Assembly (NCBI GenBank): GCA_032156805.1 | Contig: JALDXQ010000007.1 | Coordinates: forward strand, 12,725-76,724 | DNA from: Gp6-AA40 sp032156805 | Lineage (GTDB): Bacteria > Acidobacteriota > Vicinamibacteria > Vicinamibacterales > UBA2999 | Direction of reading: 5' to 3' | Length of the DNA: 64,000 nt | In this document: positions 48,841-56,798 of the stretch, piece by piece | Position numbering within the stretch: the stretch's first letter is position 1 | How the letters are laid out: every line of letters starts with the position of its first letter | Position numbers and translations under genes: made by a program | The notes under the pieces: model-generated | What the model was told of the DNA's origin: nothing | Seen by the model: the letters and a program-made list of their open reading frames with translations, nothing else | Database searches by the model: none

Positions 48841-50766
48841 GGTTCGCTGGAGTGACCCACCAAAGAACCCCTGCACATCGCAGTACTGAAACCCGAGCCG
48901 GCGCGCGAAGCCGGGGTCCTGCGGTCCGTCGCCGACATAGATGCACTGCGGCGGATCGAGGTGATACCGCTGGATGAAGACAACGCCCAGGCCGGGCAGC
49001 GGCTTCCTGCACCAGCAGATCGGCGGCCCGGCGCCGTGAGGGCAGTACAGGACCTCGATCGAGACACCCAGCAACTCCTGCATTCTCGCGAAGCCAGCGC
49101 GCACCTGATCGATCGTCAGCGTCTGGTCCGCGATCTCGGGCCGCCACGCGAGTCCAAGCAGCCGCCAGCCGTCGTTGCGGTATCGACGAAGGATCGCTCC
49201 ACGGTCGACGAGAACGTCAGCGTCCTCGACCGACGAAGGCGCGTGCCCTCCGGACTTGCTTCGCATCAATACATCGTCGCACCAGACGATCAGCGCTCTG
49301 TTCGTCATCGACAGGTCGCGTGTGCGCTCGAAGGCGACTGTTTCGATCTGTGAGAAGCCTTCGGCCGGACTCGGAGGCTCGAGCTCACGTTGATGGCGGA
49401 ACTGGACGCCGGGAGCAAACGCGCTGATATCGCGTTTGGCGATCCTGCGCATCTCGTCGGGCTCGAGCAGGCGGCCGTACTCCGAGACCATGCGCGAGGC
49501 GGCATTGACCTGGGCATCTTCGACGGTGGTCGAGAGCCAGAGGCAGCGGACAGGGAGCCCCAGCGTGTTGGCGGCTTGAACGACGAGCGCGCGCGATGCG
49601 CGCGAGACGTAGGTGTTGTCGAGGACGACTCGTGAGCTTCCCTCCGCAACGACACGCTCGAGGCGTGGCAGCAGATCGCGCAGTGTCCCGCCAGTCTCGT
49701 CGCGGTTGAGGCGCGTATAGCCTTGTTCGACCAGCGCACGAGCGATTGTGCTCTTGCCTGCTGCCGGCAGTCCCATGACGAGGACGACCTCGCCCTGTCG
49801 GGTCGCTGCCGGCAGGGGTGAAGACCCGCCGCTCCGTACCGTGTTGGGTAGAGGCAGGCCTTCGGGTCCGCCTGCGGTGATGGCGCGCGCCACCTGCTGC
49901 ACTGCTCGTCGCGACGGAAACTCGGAGTCGAGACGCGCCCGGTCCTCGTCCGTCAATTGAATGTTGGACCATCGAATGAGCGATCGCACCGTCTCCAGCT
50001 TGGTTGGTCCCGGGAGGGGCACGATCGCATCAGAAAGATCTGCGAGCCATGCGAGCGCAATCCCGGGTGCCGTCGCGGCATGGCGCGCACTCACCTCGAG
50101 CAGCGCGGGATTGAAGAGCACCCGGCGTCGGTTTCGCACTCCGCCAAGCGGACGGTATGCGAGCAATTGGATCCGATGCGCGACGCAGTACTGCACGACC
50201 CCGTTCAGCAGGTTGGTGTCGTGCCACGGGCTCAGCTCGACCTGCACCGACGCAATCTCGGTGATGCGCCGCGCTTCCTCGATCTGGCCGACATTGACGT
50301 TGCACAGCCCGACGTGTTCGATGAGGCGATCGTTCTTGAGTGCCGCGAGCGCGCGCACGCTCGTCGCGAGCGGCGTGCGGGGATCCACGGCATGCAGTTG
50401 ATACAAGTGGATGCGCTCAAGGCCGAGCGCACGCAGGCTGGCCTCACATGCCGCCCGCAAGTGACGGCCTCGTCCATCGGGCACCCACGCGCCCCCGGGT
50501 CTCGTCAGCCCGCCCTTGGTGGCGACCAGGATGCGGCGACGATCGCCGTTCCAGGTTTGCAGCGCATCGGCAATAAGTCTCTCGTTGTGGCCGACCTCCG
50601 AGTCATCCAGGCAATAGGCGTCGGCGGTGTCGAGAAGCGTGACGCCACCGTCGAATGCAGCATGCAGAACCTCGACCGCGCGTGACTCGTCACGCGGACC
50701 GGCGGACGTTTCCCGCTCGGTCGACAGCCGCATGCAGCCCATCGCGAGAGCGCTCATGAGGTCCAT
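48838..50766 (-). CDS. Aldo/keto reductase - P-loop kinase - HAD-like triple fusion
   Basis: 642 residues from the ATG at 50766. The upstream ATG at 50856 would add residues that only translate the gcattctg tract. Domain 1 (about 1-290) is an aldo/keto reductase with a full tetrad: Asp46, Tyr51, Lys84, His125 (LLDTADAY, ATKGG, LYQLHAVDP). Domain 2 (about 325-470) is a polynucleotide-kinase-like P-loop domain with Walker A GLPAAGKST at 332-340 and LNRDETGG. Domain 3 (about 488-642) is HAD-like of the HisB/GmhB type, with CWCRKPLPG and YVGDGPQDPGFA. Its motif I reads LIVWCDDVLM, so the nucleophile Asp is Trp; phosphatase activity is probably lost. The substrate is unknown. Confidence 0.85.
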   Translation of the reverse strand: MDLMSALAMGCMRLSTERETSAGPRDESRAVEVLHAAFDGGVTLLDTADAYCLDDSEVGHNERLIADALQTWNGDRRRILVATKGGLTRPGGAWVPDGRGRHLRAACEASLRALGLERIHLYQLHAVDPRTPLATSVRALAALKNDRLIEHVGLCNVNVGQIEEARRITEIASVQVELSPWHDTNLLNGVVQYCVAHRIQLLAYRPLGGVRNRRRVLFNPALLEVSARHAATAPGIALAWLADLSDAIVPLPGPTKLETVRSLIRWSNIQLTDEDRARLDSEFPSRRAVQQVARAITAGGPEGLPLPNTVRSGGSSPLPAATRQGEVVLVMGLPAAGKSTIARALVEQGYTRLNRDETGGTLRDLLPRLERVVAEGSSRVVLDNTYVSRASRALVVQAANTLGLPVRCLWLSTTVEDAQVNAASRMVSEYGRLLEPDEMRRIAKRDISAFAPGVQFRHQRELEPPSPAEGFSQIETVAFERTRDLSMTNRALIVWCDDVLMRSKSGGHAPSSVEDADVLVDRGAILRRYRNDGWRLLGLAWRPEIADQTLTIDQVRAGFARMQELLGVSIEVLYCPHGAGPPICWCRKPLPGLGVVFIQRYHLDPPQCIYVGDGPQDPGFARRLGFQYCDVQGFFGGSLQRT

Positions 50767-50774
50767 GGTTGTCC

Positions 50775-50860
50775 TGTCCACATACTGCATTCTGCGTTCA
50801 GCATTCTCCGTTAGCATTCTCCATTCTGAACTCTGAATTCTGCATTCTGAATTCAACGTG
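50775..50860. repeat. Direct word tract (gcattctg / attctgaa) in a divergent promoter
   Basis: About seven copies of attct(g/c) words in 80 bases, with embedded GAATTC palindromes. It lies between the divergent fusion-kinase and P5C dehydrogenase genes and also extends the apparent reading frame of the former. No inverted halves, unlike the tracts at convergent junctions. Confidence 0.6.
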
Positions 50861-50885
50861 ACTCAGATCGACATAAGATCGAGCC

Positions 50886-52505
50886 ATGTCTCCCGCACGT
50901 ATCCCCCCACCCCTGAACGATGCGAACAAGAGTTACCTGCCCGGTTCTCCGGAGCGCGCGGAGCTCAAGGCACGGCTCGCGCAGATGGCGTCCGAGCGGA
51001 TCGACATTGCACTCGTGATTGGCGGTTGCGAGATCCGAACTGGTCGCACCGAACGTTCGGCGATGCCGCACAACCATCGGCACGTTCTTGGCGATTGGCA
51101 CGTCGCCGAGCAGGCGCACATCGGCCAGGCGATCGAGGCGGCGCTCAAGGCTCGGCATGAGTGGGCGGGCTGGTCGCTGCCGGAGCGCGCGGCGGTATTT
51201 CTGAAAGCCGCCGAGCTGCTGACGACGACCTGGCGGGCAACGCTGAATGCGGCAACCATGCTCGGTCAGTCGAAGACAGTGGTCCAGGCCGAAATCGATT
51301 CGGCGTCTGAGTTGATCGACTTCTGGCGATTCAATCCCCATTACGCGCAGGAATTGTACGAAGAGCAGCCGATCAGCAGTCACGCCATGTGGAACAGCGT
51401 GGAGTACCGGCCGCTCGAAGGCTTCGTCTACGCGGTCACGCCGTTCAACTTCACGTCGATTGCAGGAAACCTGCCGACCGCGCCCGCGTTGATGGGCAAC
51501 GCGGTCGTCTGGAAGCCGGCGTCGAGCGCGATGGTGAGTGCGCACTACATCCTGAAGCTGCTCGAGGCCGCGGGAATGCCGCGCGGCGTGATTAACCTGG
51601 TCGCGGGAAATCCGGCGGAGATATCCGACGTCGTTCTCGCCTCGCCGGACCTCGCCGGGATTCACTTCACGGGAAGCACCGCCGTGTTCCAGTCGATGTG
51701 GAAACGCGTGGGCGAAAACATTGGCCGCTATCGCACCTACCCGCGGCTGGTCGGCGAGACCGGCGGCAAGGACTTCATCGTCGCGCACCCGTCGGCGGAT
51801 GTGCAGGAACTGGCGGTAGCGATCGTACGAGGCGGATTCGAATACCAGGGGCAGAAGTGTTCGGCGGCAAGCCGCGTCTACGTGCCGCAGTCGCTGTGGC
51901 CCGACGTCAAGGATCGTGCGGTTGCGATGATGCGCGAGATCCGCATGGGCGACGTCGCCAAGTTCCGCACGTTCATGGGAGCTGTGATCGACCAGAAGTC
52001 GTTCGCGAAAATCAGCGGCTACCTCGCGGACGCGAAGCAGAACGCGACCATCATTCAAGGCGGCGGCGCGAAAGACGACACTGGGTACTTTGTCGAGCCC
52101 ACGCTCGTCGAGACGACCGAACCCGGTTACCGGCTGCTGTGCGAGGAGATCTTCGGCCCAGTGGTGACGGCGTATGCCTACCCCGATTCGAAGTGGAGCG
52201 AGACGCTCGACATCGTCGATCGCACGTCGCCATATGCGCTGACCGGCGCCATCTTTGCCCGCGACCGCGCGGCGATACTCGAGGCCTCGCATGCGCTCCG
52301 TAATGCCGCCGGCAACTTCTACATCAACGACAAGCCGACTGGTGCCGTGGTGGGTCAGCAGCCGTTCGGTGGCGCGCGGGCGTCAGGCACCAACGACAAG
52401 GCGGGATCGAAGATGAACCTGCTGCGGTGGGTGAGCGCGCGAACGATCAAAGAGACATTCTCGCCCCCGCGGATGCACACGTATCCGTACATGAGTGAGG
52501 AATGA
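50886..52505 (+). CDS. pruA: 1-pyrroline-5-carboxylate dehydrogenase
   Basis: 539 residues of the L-glutamate gamma-semialdehyde dehydrogenase group. Catalytic Glu291 lies in GETGGKDFIVA and Cys325 in FEYQGQKCSAASRVYVP. The substrate-specific block FDSTPFNFTSIAGN-type is seen as YAVTPFNFTSIAGNLPTAPA, with GIHFTGSTAVF for NAD binding. The C-terminal end FGGARASGTNDKAGS matches the P5CDH subgroup rather than general aldehyde dehydrogenases. The standalone enzyme completes proline catabolism by oxidising glutamate semialdehyde to glutamate. No proline dehydrogenase gene is in the window. Confidence 0.92.
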   Translation: MSPARIPPPLNDANKSYLPGSPERAELKARLAQMASERIDIALVIGGCEIRTGRTERSAMPHNHRHVLGDWHVAEQAHIGQAIEAALKARHEWAGWSLPERAAVFLKAAELLTTTWRATLNAATMLGQSKTVVQAEIDSASELIDFWRFNPHYAQELYEEQPISSHAMWNSVEYRPLEGFVYAVTPFNFTSIAGNLPTAPALMGNAVVWKPASSAMVSAHYILKLLEAAGMPRGVINLVAGNPAEISDVVLASPDLAGIHFTGSTAVFQSMWKRVGENIGRYRTYPRLVGETGGKDFIVAHPSADVQELAVAIVRGGFEYQGQKCSAASRVYVPQSLWPDVKDRAVAMMREIRMGDVAKFRTFMGAVIDQKSFAKISGYLADAKQNATIIQGGGAKDDTGYFVEPTLVETTEPGYRLLCEEIFGPVVTAYAYPDSKWSETLDIVDRTSPYALTGAIFARDRAAILEASHALRNAAGNFYINDKPTGAVVGQQPFGGARASGTNDKAGSKMNLLRWVSARTIKETFSPPRMHTYPYMSEE

Positions 52506-52518
52506 ACTTCGACGCGTC

Positions 52519-53253
52519 TTACGCCGCGCGCGTCAGGCGGCGAACGGTCAGCCCGGCGAAGAGAACTGTCACTCCTGCGAGCGCGGCCACGTTGATTGAG
52601 GGCCCGAGGAGGCTCGGCGTTCCCGCCGCGTGGAGCATCAGCTGATTGAGATGGAAGGCCGGCGAGAAGAGCGCGACCCAGCGGATGCTCGCGGGCACCG
52701 GAAAGAACAAGCCTGACACGTACATCAGTGGAATGTAGGCAAGATTGACGAACGCCGGCGCGCTGCTGCCGCTCACGCGCGCGCCGATGAAAAGGCCGAT
52801 CGCACAGAAGGGAAGCGTGCCGAGCACAGCAACGGTTGTCACGCCGATGATCTGCCCGAGCGTGAGCCCCACCGGGCTGACGAAGGCGGCCGCCACGGCG
52901 AGCTCTGCCGCCACCAGCACGGCGAACATCATCGACATGAGCATCTTCGCCAGCAGGTACGCGCCCTTGGGCATCGGCAGCGCGCGCTTGAGGCGCATCA
53001 GCCCCTGCTCGCGCTCGATGGCCAGCCCCATGCCGAAGCCGAACAGTGCAGGACCCATGATGCCCAGCACCGTGAAGCCGGTGAACATGTACGGCCCCGG
53101 CGGGATGTCTTGCGATCTGGACAGACTGCTCCCCAGCAGCCCGAAGAAGAAATACATCGCGATCGGGATGACCAGGAACGGGCCCGCAAACGCCGGCGCC
53201 CTGAGCATCCGGATGGTTTCGTACCTGGCTTCGGCGAGATACGCGTTCCTCAT
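52519..53253 (-). CDS. ABC-2 type transporter permease
   Basis: 244 residues with six membrane segments (FAGPFLVIPIAMYFFFGLLG; FTVLGIMGPALFGFGMGLAI; LLAKMLMSMMFAVLVAAELA; ATVAVLGTLPFCAIGLFIGA-type; FVNLAYIPLMYVSGLFFPV; INVAALAGVTVLFAGLTV). The conserved REQGLMRLKRALPMPKGAYL loop is typical of drug- or antibiotic-exporting ABC-2 permeases. Its ATG overlaps the stop of the ABC ATPase fusion gene by four bases (ATGA), so the pair makes one transporter. It is the last gene of the PadR-controlled operon. Confidence 0.9.
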   Translation of the reverse strand: MRNAYLAEARYETIRMLRAPAFAGPFLVIPIAMYFFFGLLGSSLSRSQDIPPGPYMFTGFTVLGIMGPALFGFGMGLAIEREQGLMRLKRALPMPKGAYLLAKMLMSMMFAVLVAAELAVAAAFVSPVGLTLGQIIGVTTVAVLGTLPFCAIGLFIGARVSGSSAPAFVNLAYIPLMYVSGLFFPVPASIRWVALFSPAFHLNQLMLHAAGTPSLLGPSINVAALAGVTVLFAGLTVRRLTRAA

Positions 53254-55343
53254 GCTGCCTCCTGCGTCAGCTCGGTGAACGCCTCTGCCAGTCCGGCGCG
53301 CTGCACTTCAAGGTCGCGGGCGTCGTCGTCAGCGCGAAGCAGCCGCCGAACGAACGCATCGGCATCGACGCTGACGACCTGAAGATAGCCTTCCGCCAGT
53401 GCAGCGGTGATCACGCCTGGCCATGCACGTACCTCGTCGGGTGTGAGCTTCGTGCGACAGCGGATGCGCCGGCGCGCGACCAGTCCACGCATCTCGTCAA
53501 CGCTGCCTGTGGCGATCAACCGGCCCCTGGCGAGCACTGCGACACGATGTGCGAGCGCTTCCGCTTCCTCGAGGTAGTGCGTGGTCAGGACGATCGAAGA
53601 ACCTTGGGCAACGAGTGTCCGCAGCGTTGCCCACAGCATCTCTCGCGCCTGAACGTCGAGGCCGACTGTCGGTTCGTCGAGGAAGAGCAGCGCCGGACGA
53701 CCGCACACTGCCAGCGCGAACTGAACCTGACGCTTCTGCCCGGCAGAGAGCTTCCCGTAAGAGCGATCCGCAAGAGACGTCGTGTGCGTCAGTTGCAGCG
53801 TTTCCTGAACGGTGAGCGGCGCGGGATAGTACGTGGTCGTCAGGTCGATGAGCTCGCGGACGCGCATCTCCGGGGCGAGGCCGACTTCCTGCATCATGAC
53901 CCCGACCTGTTGCCTCGCCTCCAGTTGCGCCGGTGGGCGCCCGAACAGCTGCACCGCTCCTGCGTCCGGCTCCTGCAGACCGAGCAGCAGCGAGATGGCT
54001 GTCGACTTGCCCGCCCCGTTTGGACCGAGGACCGCCAGCAGTTCGCCCTTTCGGATGTCGAGACTCAACCCGTCGAGCGCCACAGTCTTTCCGTAACGCT
54101 TGAATGCGTTCGACAGCGTCGCCAGAACATCCGGCGATGTGGAAAGGGCAGTGGTGCTTTCCAACTGGTCGCGACGATACCGCCGGCCATTCAACGTCTC
54201 GCCGATGAACGTGAAGCGCACCAGGTAGTGGTAGCTGAAAAACAGCAGCGTTGTCGCGGTGATCACGACGATCGGGAACTTGAGGCTCCAGTGCCACGGA
54301 ACGTCCTTCATCAGGAGCTGCAGGAAAAAGATCAGTGGCAGATGCGCCAGATAGATCCAGTAAGACGAGTCCGCGATGTAACGGCGCACGGCGCTCGGAC
54401 CGGCGAAGAAGCGCAGCGCGACGCCGATGATGCCGAACGTCCAGGCCCACAGACCAACGGTATACGCGGCCGCATATGGAAGCGTCAGATCGTCCCAGCG
54501 TGGTGCGGTGGCGCCTTCACGCCGATCGATCAGCAGCAGGCTGACCACGGTGAGGGCAATCGCCGCGAGGAGATGCAAAGCCCAGCTTCGCTCCAGCAGA
54601 CGCAGCAACCCCACCTGCCGATGCAGCAGCCAACCGAAGGTGAACGCGGTCCCGAATCCGACGAACGCCGGCAGATTCGGAATCAATGATTGGTCGGGTG
54701 TCGGGATGCCGCTCGACTTGACCCAGCCGGACGAAATCATGAGTGCTGCGACGAGCGGCGCTGCCAGCAGCAGCGGCATCAGCGATGACCTGAGAAACAA
54801 ACGAACACCGCGATCGACATATCCCCGCAATGTGCCGGCACGATCCAGGTGCTCCACGATGCCCAGTCGAACCAGCAGCGTGCCCGCGTACAGCAGCGTC
54901 AGGAGGTAGAGGAACCACAGGTGCGCCCACGGGAAGCTGAAGGCGGAACGCTGCAGCACACCCGCCGCGGGAGCAGGTGGCGGCGCGTTGCCGGCCGCCA
55001 GGACAAGTGTCGTGGCGACCATCGGGAAGAAGACGATCCACCCGACGATCAGCGGGACGACGACGCGGGTCATCCGGTTGCGAATGAACACCCGCACGCC
55101 ATACCTGTGCAGGAGCATCCGTCCGAAGAATCCCGCTATCAGGAAGAACGTCGTCATTCGGAACATGTGAATGACGAAGAACGTGACCGCCAGCGGCTCG
55201 CTCGGCGAGTTGTCGAGGAGCGGCCAGACGTCGAACCCTGGAAGATACGACATCGCCGCGTGCAGCCACACGCCGGCGAGCAACGCGAAGCCGCGCACCG
55301 CGTCGAGCGCGTGCAGTCGATCCTCGGCGGAGTACGCGCTCAT
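53250..55343 (-). CDS. Acyltransferase-3-like membrane domain fused to an ABC transporter ATPase
   Basis: 697 residues from the ATG at 55343, which overlaps the upstream stop by four bases. The first 400 residues are an acyltransferase-3/OpgC-like membrane domain: RLHALDAVRGFALLAGVWLH, then about ten membrane segments, and YWIYLAHLPLIFFLQLLM. The C-terminal 250 form a complete ABC ATPase: Walker A GPNGAGKST, signature KLSAGQKRQVQFAL, Walker B LLFLDEPTVGLD and a H-loop LTTHYLEEAEALAHRV. It should pair with the permease at 52519. The fusion suggests that the substrate is O-acylated in the membrane as it is exported. Confidence 0.88.
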   Translation of the reverse strand: MSAYSAEDRLHALDAVRGFALLAGVWLHAAMSYLPGFDVWPLLDNSPSEPLAVTFFVIHMFRMTTFFLIAGFFGRMLLHRYGVRVFIRNRMTRVVVPLIVGWIVFFPMVATTLVLAAGNAPPPAPAAGVLQRSAFSFPWAHLWFLYLLTLLYAGTLLVRLGIVEHLDRAGTLRGYVDRGVRLFLRSSLMPLLLAAPLVAALMISSGWVKSSGIPTPDQSLIPNLPAFVGFGTAFTFGWLLHRQVGLLRLLERSWALHLLAAIALTVVSLLLIDRREGATAPRWDDLTLPYAAAYTVGLWAWTFGIIGVALRFFAGPSAVRRYIADSSYWIYLAHLPLIFFLQLLMKDVPWHWSLKFPIVVITATTLLFFSYHYLVRFTFIGETLNGRRYRRDQLESTTALSTSPDVLATLSNAFKRYGKTVALDGLSLDIRKGELLAVLGPNGAGKSTAISLLLGLQEPDAGAVQLFGRPPAQLEARQQVGVMMQEVGLAPEMRVRELIDLTTTYYPAPLTVQETLQLTHTTSLADRSYGKLSAGQKRQVQFALAVCGRPALLFLDEPTVGLDVQAREMLWATLRTLVAQGSSIVLTTHYLEEAEALAHRVAVLARGRLIATGSVDEMRGLVARRRIRCRTKLTPDEVRAWPGVITAALAEGYLQVVSVDADAFVRRLLRADDDARDLEVQRAGLAEAFTELTQEAA

Positions 55344-56308
55344 GCGGCGACTTCGCGGTGGCGGCGGAGGACGTAGCGGACATGCTGCGCGCAGAGCCAG
55401 GCGTTGATGGCTCCGAGCGTGAGGAAATAAAACGGCGAGACGCCCACGAGCACCCACCAAATCAGGTCATTGAGTCCGGTGACCCCTCGCGCCACATCAG
55501 CCGAAGTGTTCACAGGATCGGCGACGACGATGTAGGGGTATCGCGACTGCATGAAGTAGAGCAATGCGAGTGGAAGAACATTCGCTACCAGGCGCATGGC
55601 TGGTTGCAGCCAGTTCAAGTCCGGGCGAGCCAGGTTAATCGCGCGTTGTGCGAGGCCCAGCAGGAGAGCGAACAGCAGCGGCCAATACAGCGCGTACCAA
55701 CCCGGGGTCAGGCGCAGCGGTGCAGCCGCCTCGCCGAGCACGAGCGACGGCACGATCGGAGTTGCCGCCCACACACTGGTCAGTGCCGTCCAGACAATCA
55801 GGCCGGAGGCCGACTGCCATCGCGGAATGGGCTGCAGATACGCGGGCGGGAAATACCACTTCAGCTTCGATCGTCGCTGCCATCGGTCGATGGCGCTGAA
55901 AATCGCGGTCAGTCCGACGAACTGACAACCGACCGTCGTGAGGAATGGACTCCAGCCAGCCGGCTTATCGAGCACGAAGTTGAGAACGGCGTGAATCGCG
56001 ATCGCGATGCACCAGTTGAGGGCGAGGACGCGCAGATAGAGCGGGAAGATCTCAGGACCGATCAGGACGCCGCTGAACGCGAGCCGGCGGTCGCTGTTTC
56101 CATACCGGCCGGCCACGATCATCGGGCTGCCGTAGTCGTTCAGGACGCGCTCCTGCTCGGGCTCGGTCAGGCGGCGGCCCAGGCTGGCCTCGCGCTCCTC
56201 GATGGTCGACCGCAGGTGTTCCGCGATCTCGGCGAGCACGTCGTCTCGCGGTACGCCCCTCGGCAGAAACATGCCGACCGACTGGAGGTAATGACTGAGC
56301 AATGTCAT
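55340..56308 (-). CDS. Permease-prefix-domain membrane protein
   Basis: 322 residues from the ATG at 56308 (the longer frame from 56377 lies inside the PadR gene). An N-terminal helical prefix (LAEIAEHLRSTIEEREASLG, then TEPEQERVLNDYGSPMIVAG) matches the short permease-prefix/HAAS-like domain often encoded beside PadR regulators. About six membrane segments follow (VLALNWCIAIAIHAVLNFVL; GLIVWTALTSVWAA; VLPLALLYFM and others). It probably helps sense or regulate the transporter. Its start overlaps the PadR stop and its stop overlaps the fusion gene start, both by four bases. Confidence 0.75.
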   Translation of the reverse strand: MTLLSHYLQSVGMFLPRGVPRDDVLAEIAEHLRSTIEEREASLGRRLTEPEQERVLNDYGSPMIVAGRYGNSDRRLAFSGVLIGPEIFPLYLRVLALNWCIAIAIHAVLNFVLDKPAGWSPFLTTVGCQFVGLTAIFSAIDRWQRRSKLKWYFPPAYLQPIPRWQSASGLIVWTALTSVWAATPIVPSLVLGEAAAPLRLTPGWYALYWPLLFALLLGLAQRAINLARPDLNWLQPAMRLVANVLPLALLYFMQSRYPYIVVADPVNTSADVARGVTGLNDLIWWVLVGVSPFYFLTLGAINAWLCAQHVRYVLRRHREVAA

Positions 56309-56667
56309 CGCTGCGCCACTCTCTGAGCACTCGATCGCCGGAGGATGCGATCGAGCGCTCGATTGATGCCGTCCCACTCGTCGAGCAGATCATCGAGGAC
56401 GCGCTCGCCTTCTTTCGAGAGCCGATAGAAGCGCTTCTTGCGCTTGTTCTCTTCACGCCACTGACTGAGGAGCAGTCCCTGGCTCTCGAGCCGCCGCAGC
56501 AGCGGGTACAACGTGCTCTCCTCGATCTCCAGTCCGAGATCGGCGAGCGCTTTTCGGAGCGTGTAGCCGTAGTGCTCCACGCGAAGCTGCGCGAGCGTCG
56601 CGATCGCGAGGCACCCGCTGCGCAGCTCGATGCGCAGGTTCTCGACGATTTCGGGGCTAACGGACAA
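56305..56667 (-). CDS. PadR-family transcriptional regulator
   Basis: About 120 residues from the TTG at 56667 (a GTG at 56676 is an alternative; the ORF to 56772 runs through the promoter). The winged helix shows SGCLAIATLAQLRVEHYGYT, LRKALADLGLEIEESTLYPL, LRRLESQGLLLSQWREE and RKKRFYRLSKEGERVLDDLL. PadR repressors bind palindromes in their own promoters and release on ligand or antibiotic binding. Here a matching inverted repeat overlaps the -10 box. It is the first gene of an operon with three four-base overlaps. Confidence 0.9.
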   Translation of the reverse strand: MSVSPEIVENLRIELRSGCLAIATLAQLRVEHYGYTLRKALADLGLEIEESTLYPLLRRLESQGLLLSQWREENKRKKRFYRLSKEGERVLDDLLDEWDGINRALDRILRRSSAQRVAQR

Positions 56668-56689
56668 TGCGGCCACCGCTCCAAGCCAT

Positions 56690-56729
56690 GTATTGCATAC
56701 TATATAATACACAGTATACGGGCCGTCAA
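56690..56729 (-). promoter_or_regulatory. PadR operon promoter with overlapping palindromic operator
   Basis: On the minus strand, TTGACG (56729-56724) and TATATA (56706-56701) are 17 bases apart, a near-consensus sigma70 promoter. The inverted arms GTATAC and GTATGC, part of an ATACT..AGTAT palindrome, cover the spacer and the -10. Binding of PadR there would block transcription, giving autorepression. Confidence 0.7.
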
Positions 56730-56798
56730 CCTGCGTTTGCCGTGAGGGGAACTCGTGTCTCCCGACGTTCATGAAGCAAGGACAAGGGAGAACGATCG

